A stretch of DNA of 64,000 bases from an uncultured Dorea sp. (lineage in GTDB: Bacteria > Bacillota > Clostridia > Lachnospirales > Lachnospiraceae), in contig CAJTOH010000020.1 of NCBI GenBank assembly GCA_910577685.1, positions 5,610 through 69,609 on the forward strand, given 5' to 3'. Each line of letters opens with the position of its first letter. Within the stretch, counting starts at the first letter, position 1. The position numbers were made by a program, and so were the translations under genes. The notes under the pieces are model-generated. The model did not search any database and had not been told where the DNA came from. It saw nothing but the letters and a program-made list of their open reading frames with translations. Positions 63,133 to 64,000 of the stretch are shown here, piece after piece.

Positions 63133-63495
63133 TTATCTTGTTTTCTGGATTGGTGTTTGCATAGAAACGGATATCTTTGCACTATTTCGGTATATAATTT
63201 CCCCTTTCTCCATCAGACTTTTAACCTTACTCCTAGTGTGACCCAAAACTTCGGCGATTTGTTTTTCAGGACGGATTCTCAGTCCAAAAGGATTATTGAT
63301 CGTAATCACCATTTGCTCTTCAAATTCACTGCTTTCTATACTTTCATTCCTCTTAACAAAGACATATTTCATTCTTTCAAAATCAATATCCGCCTTGTTT
63401 TTCAGAAATAATTGTGTATTTTTGCCGTAGGTTGCCGCAAGCTGTTCATTATTATCCAAAAAATCCCGGTATTCTTCCTTGGATATTTTTTCCAT
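63133..63495 (-). CDS. Hypothetical protein coupled to an S8-peptidase-like gene
   Basis: 120 aa, not recognised. Charged and helix-rich in the first half (MEKISKEEYRDFLDNNEQLA). A later segment, QIAEVLGHTRSKVKSLMEKG, could be a helix-turn-helix, but this is weak. The ATG overlaps the upstream stop by one base (TAATG), so translation is probably coupled. AT-rich like its partner and unlike the xylosidase next door, which suggests a separate acquired unit. Confidence 0.6.
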   Translation of the reverse strand: MEKISKEEYRDFLDNNEQLAATYGKNTQLFLKNKADIDFERMKYVFVKRNESIESSEFEEQMVITINNPFGLRIRPEKQIAEVLGHTRSKVKSLMEKGEIIYRNSAKISVSMQTPIQKTR

Positions 63496-64000
63496 TATTG
63501 CTCGAATACTATATCTTCTTCTGCCTTCGCATATACATCCAATTGATTCTCAATGTCCAATTGATTAACCAGCCAGCCACGCGCCATACACATCTTGATA
63601 AAATCATTAATTCGATTTACACCATTCATTTCCTTCAATGTTACAACTACTCCGAATTGAAGTGGTTCATTTCTTCTTTGCAAGCGTTCTTTAGTATTTA
63701 TCTTAAGCCCCCAAAGACCAGAATCATATGCTTTCCTTGGTATTCTTCTTTCTTTAATCTCTTCACTAATATGCTTAATATTATCCCATTTTCGATACAT
63801 TTTTCTTGCATCTTCTTCATAAAGAGTAATAAATTTATCTTCAGATTGCTGGTTATTATCTATTGGTTTTATTTTAACTTTTCTGTTTTCGACAACAACT
63901 CTGCCAAAATGTATATCCATTTCAGTGCTTGTATAATCAACCCCCTGATTACGATCACACTGTGGAAAATATACTAATGTTGCTCTTGCATAAAATGGAT
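63495..64000 (-). CDS. C-terminal part of a protein resembling Y4bN-type S8 peptidases, cut by window edge
   Basis: The frame is open from base 64000 down to TAA at 63495. It reads ARATLVYFPQCDRNQGVDYT, then STEMDIHFGRV, and later LQFGVVVTLKEMNGVNRIND. RATL-YFP-C-R-QGVDYT-TELD is a stretch I associate with the tail of subtilisin-like (S8, Y4bN) peptidases, some of which pair with AAA ATPases. The catalytic Asp/His/Ser region would be outside the window, so this is tentative. The ATG at 63920 is probably internal. Confidence 0.45.
   Translation of the reverse strand, partial: PFYARATLVYFPQCDRNQGVDYTSTEMDIHFGRVVVENRKVKIKPIDNNQQSEDKFITLYEEDARKMYRKWDNIKHISEEIKERRIPRKAYDSGLWGLKINTKERLQRRNEPLQFGVVVTLKEMNGVNRINDFIKMCMARGWLVNQLDIENQLDVYAKAEEDIVFEQ

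Overview
The window looks like chromosomal DNA of an anaerobic Firmicute, most likely a gut-type Lachnospiraceae/Clostridia. The signs are strong AGGAGG ribosome sites, two oxygen-sensitive radical systems (a glycyl radical enzyme with its activase, and an NrdG-type activator), a UGA-encoded selenoprotein of the glycine-reductase family, a T-box leader, NrdR, and an aspS-gatCAB operon. No tRNA, rRNA or CRISPR array was seen.

Layout. 1-4.3 kb: galactose genes (galT cut by the window edge, galK) divergent from an AraC regulator, then an AIM24-family protein. 4.4-9.7 kb: an ornithine-cyclodeaminase-like/IlvD-Edd-like pair divergent from a GntR regulator, a radical SAM activator, a TetR regulator and acylphosphatase. 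9.8-13.3 kb: a hydroxyproline-dehydratase-like glycyl radical enzyme and activase behind a promoter with a double palindrome. 13.3-16.1 kb: an AT-rich scar with a broken transposase, a small gene between inverted repeats, a Uma2 nuclease and two decayed GNAT genes. 16.2-27.5 kb: a DUF1848/HD/RND-pump operon, an SDR, exoA, truA, nrdR and a two-component system.

27.6-36.8 kb is the most interesting part. It is one apparent eight-gene operon: GldA-like dehydrogenase, TRAP transporter (three genes), GrdE-like subunit, GrdB-like selenoprotein (in-frame UGA with a hairpin 11 nt downstream), RpiR regulator and FGGY sugar kinase. It suggests import and reductive cleavage of an unknown carboxylate, possibly a sugar or polyol conjugate. 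The promoter is covered by a 17-bp inverted repeat. No component A or C gene of glycine reductase is present here.

36.9-43.8 kb is an AT-rich accessory block: gene remnants, a RibD-type reductase, an ECF sigma/anti-sigma pair, and a restriction-modification module. The module has a beta-class and an alpha-class adenine methylase, a small XRE regulator and a large convergent protein with two possible PD-(D/E)XK cores. It abuts a truncated KilA-N gene. 43.9-51.7 kb is a translation/purine block headed by a T-box: archaeal-type AspRS, GatC, GatA (with an internal repeat insertion), GatB, then a PurF-like protein lacking the catalytic Cys and a GMP synthase lacking its glutaminase domain.

51.7-59.7 kb holds MATE transporters with their regulators (BlaI/BlaR1 and MerR), plus a deletion scar that removed the facing starts of a MATE gene and a Crp-type regulator. 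59.6-63.1 kb has an AraC regulator, a MITE-like element and a GH120-type beta-xylosidase. The right edge enters an AT-rich pair, one of which looks like the C-terminus of an S8 peptidase. Functional names rest on recognised motifs and remembered family features, not on a database search.
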